DNA from: Terriglobus albidus
GTDB taxonomy: Bacteria; Acidobacteriota; Terriglobia; Terriglobales; Acidobacteriaceae
Reading direction: 5' to 3'
Length of the DNA stretch: 40,879 bases
Assembly (NCBI RefSeq): GCF_025685425.1
Contig: NZ_JAGTAS010000035.1
Coordinates: forward strand, 1-40,879
A program made the position numbers and the translations under genes. How positions within the stretch are numbered: position 1 is the first letter of the stretch; each line of letters opens with the position of its first letter. The notes below the pieces were generated by a model. That model was not told the DNA's origin, did no database searches, and worked only from the letters and a program-made list of their open reading frames with translations. Below, piece by piece: positions 40,668 to 40,879 of the stretch.

Positions 40668-40879
40668 TTACTTGACGATCTCAGCGATGGCGCCTGCACC
40701 GACGGTGCGGCCGCCCTCACGGATGGCGAAGCGGAGACCCTTCTCCATCGCAACCGGTGTGTGCAGCGTTACTTCCAGGCTGACATTGTCGCCAGGCATC
40801 ACCATCTCGCGGCCCTCAGGCAGCTTGACCGTGCCCGTAACGTCGGTCGTACGGAAGTAGAACTGAGGACGATAGTTGG
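40668..40879 (-). CDS. tuf: Elongation factor Tu, C-terminal part
   Basis: The last 70 codons of EF-Tu (domain 3), cut by the end of the window. Residues such as [18 protein letters not shown] and the closing [13 protein letters not shown] are exact for the family. EF-Tu delivers aminoacyl-tRNA to the ribosome. Placement before rpmG and tRNA-Trp on the same strand is the typical translation-gene order. Confidence 0.96.
   Translation of the reverse strand, partial: NYRPQFYFRTTDVTGTVKLPEGREMVMPGDNVSLEVTLHTPVAMEKGLRFAIREGGRTVGAGAIAEIVK

Noticed and set aside
1-40879. Phage, plasmid, defence island or biosynthetic gene cluster
   Set aside because: No hallmark gene of any of these was recognised; the genes are housekeeping and metabolic.

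Overview
The window is about 41 kb of GC-rich (roughly 60%) chromosomal DNA. It looks like a free-living Acidobacteriota strain, probably of the Terriglobia/Acidobacteriaceae type. That placement is an inference from overall protein character, the mix of genes and the abundance of intergenic palindromic repeats; there is no rRNA gene here to confirm it. No prophage, CRISPR array, integrase or intact transposase gene was seen. Most of the sequence is housekeeping or metabolic genes in short operons.

Layout. 1-7.5 kb: a secreted M48 protease, QueF (queuosine), an MFS transporter whose 3' end has spawned a 21-bp tandem array, a luciferase-like oxidoreductase, an exported PPC/DUF296 protein, a glycerate kinase and a CcdC-like membrane protein. 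7.6-10.9 kb (minus): a pyrimidine nucleoside salvage set of cytidine deaminase, pyrimidine-nucleoside phosphorylase and a NupC-type nucleoside transporter. 11-16.7 kb: the large helicase Lhr followed by a Nei-type DNA glycosylase, a repair pair. 16.6-17.1 kb: a four-helix-bundle gene enclosed by perfect 33-bp inverted repeats, resembling a 23S rRNA intervening sequence but lying in ordinary DNA. 17.3-19.4 kb: a Tat-exported amine oxidase and a Sec-exported RidA, predicted to work together in the periplasm. 19.7-20.8 kb (minus): DUF503, a YagU-like protein and an extremely acidic protein. 20.9-26.5 kb: a sodium:solute symporter, a YcbB-type L,D-transpeptidase, a YcbK-like DUF882 protein, YggU, YggS and DUF486. 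26.6-33.6 kb: a small secreted coiled-coil protein, DUF4188, a VOC protein, thioredoxin reductase, NDH-2, a DJ-1/PfpI protein, a zinc-ribbon HTH regulator and an HD protein. 34-38.3 kb: an ECF sigma operon, a TetR regulator and two short-chain dehydrogenases. 38.5-40.9 kb (minus): the tuf-rpmG-tRNA-Trp-secE-nusG-rplK translation cluster, with tuf cut by the window edge and rplK separated from the usual rplA-rplJ-rplL.

The most unusual feature is the repeat content. At least twelve copies of a ~115-bp element (type I) and two copies of a related one (type II) have terminal inverted repeats of about 17 bp (TAGAGCATTTTCCCTGT in type I) around a central hairpin. They lie between genes, often within 15 bp of a start codon or directly at a stop codon. 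One type II copy sits inside another repeat whose uninterrupted paralogue is also in the window, which shows insertion at TA with TA on both sides. Two loci carry trimers of the type I element with the same hybrid junction. The structure suggests a Correia-like, TA-targeting MITE family. No transposase that could move it is present here.
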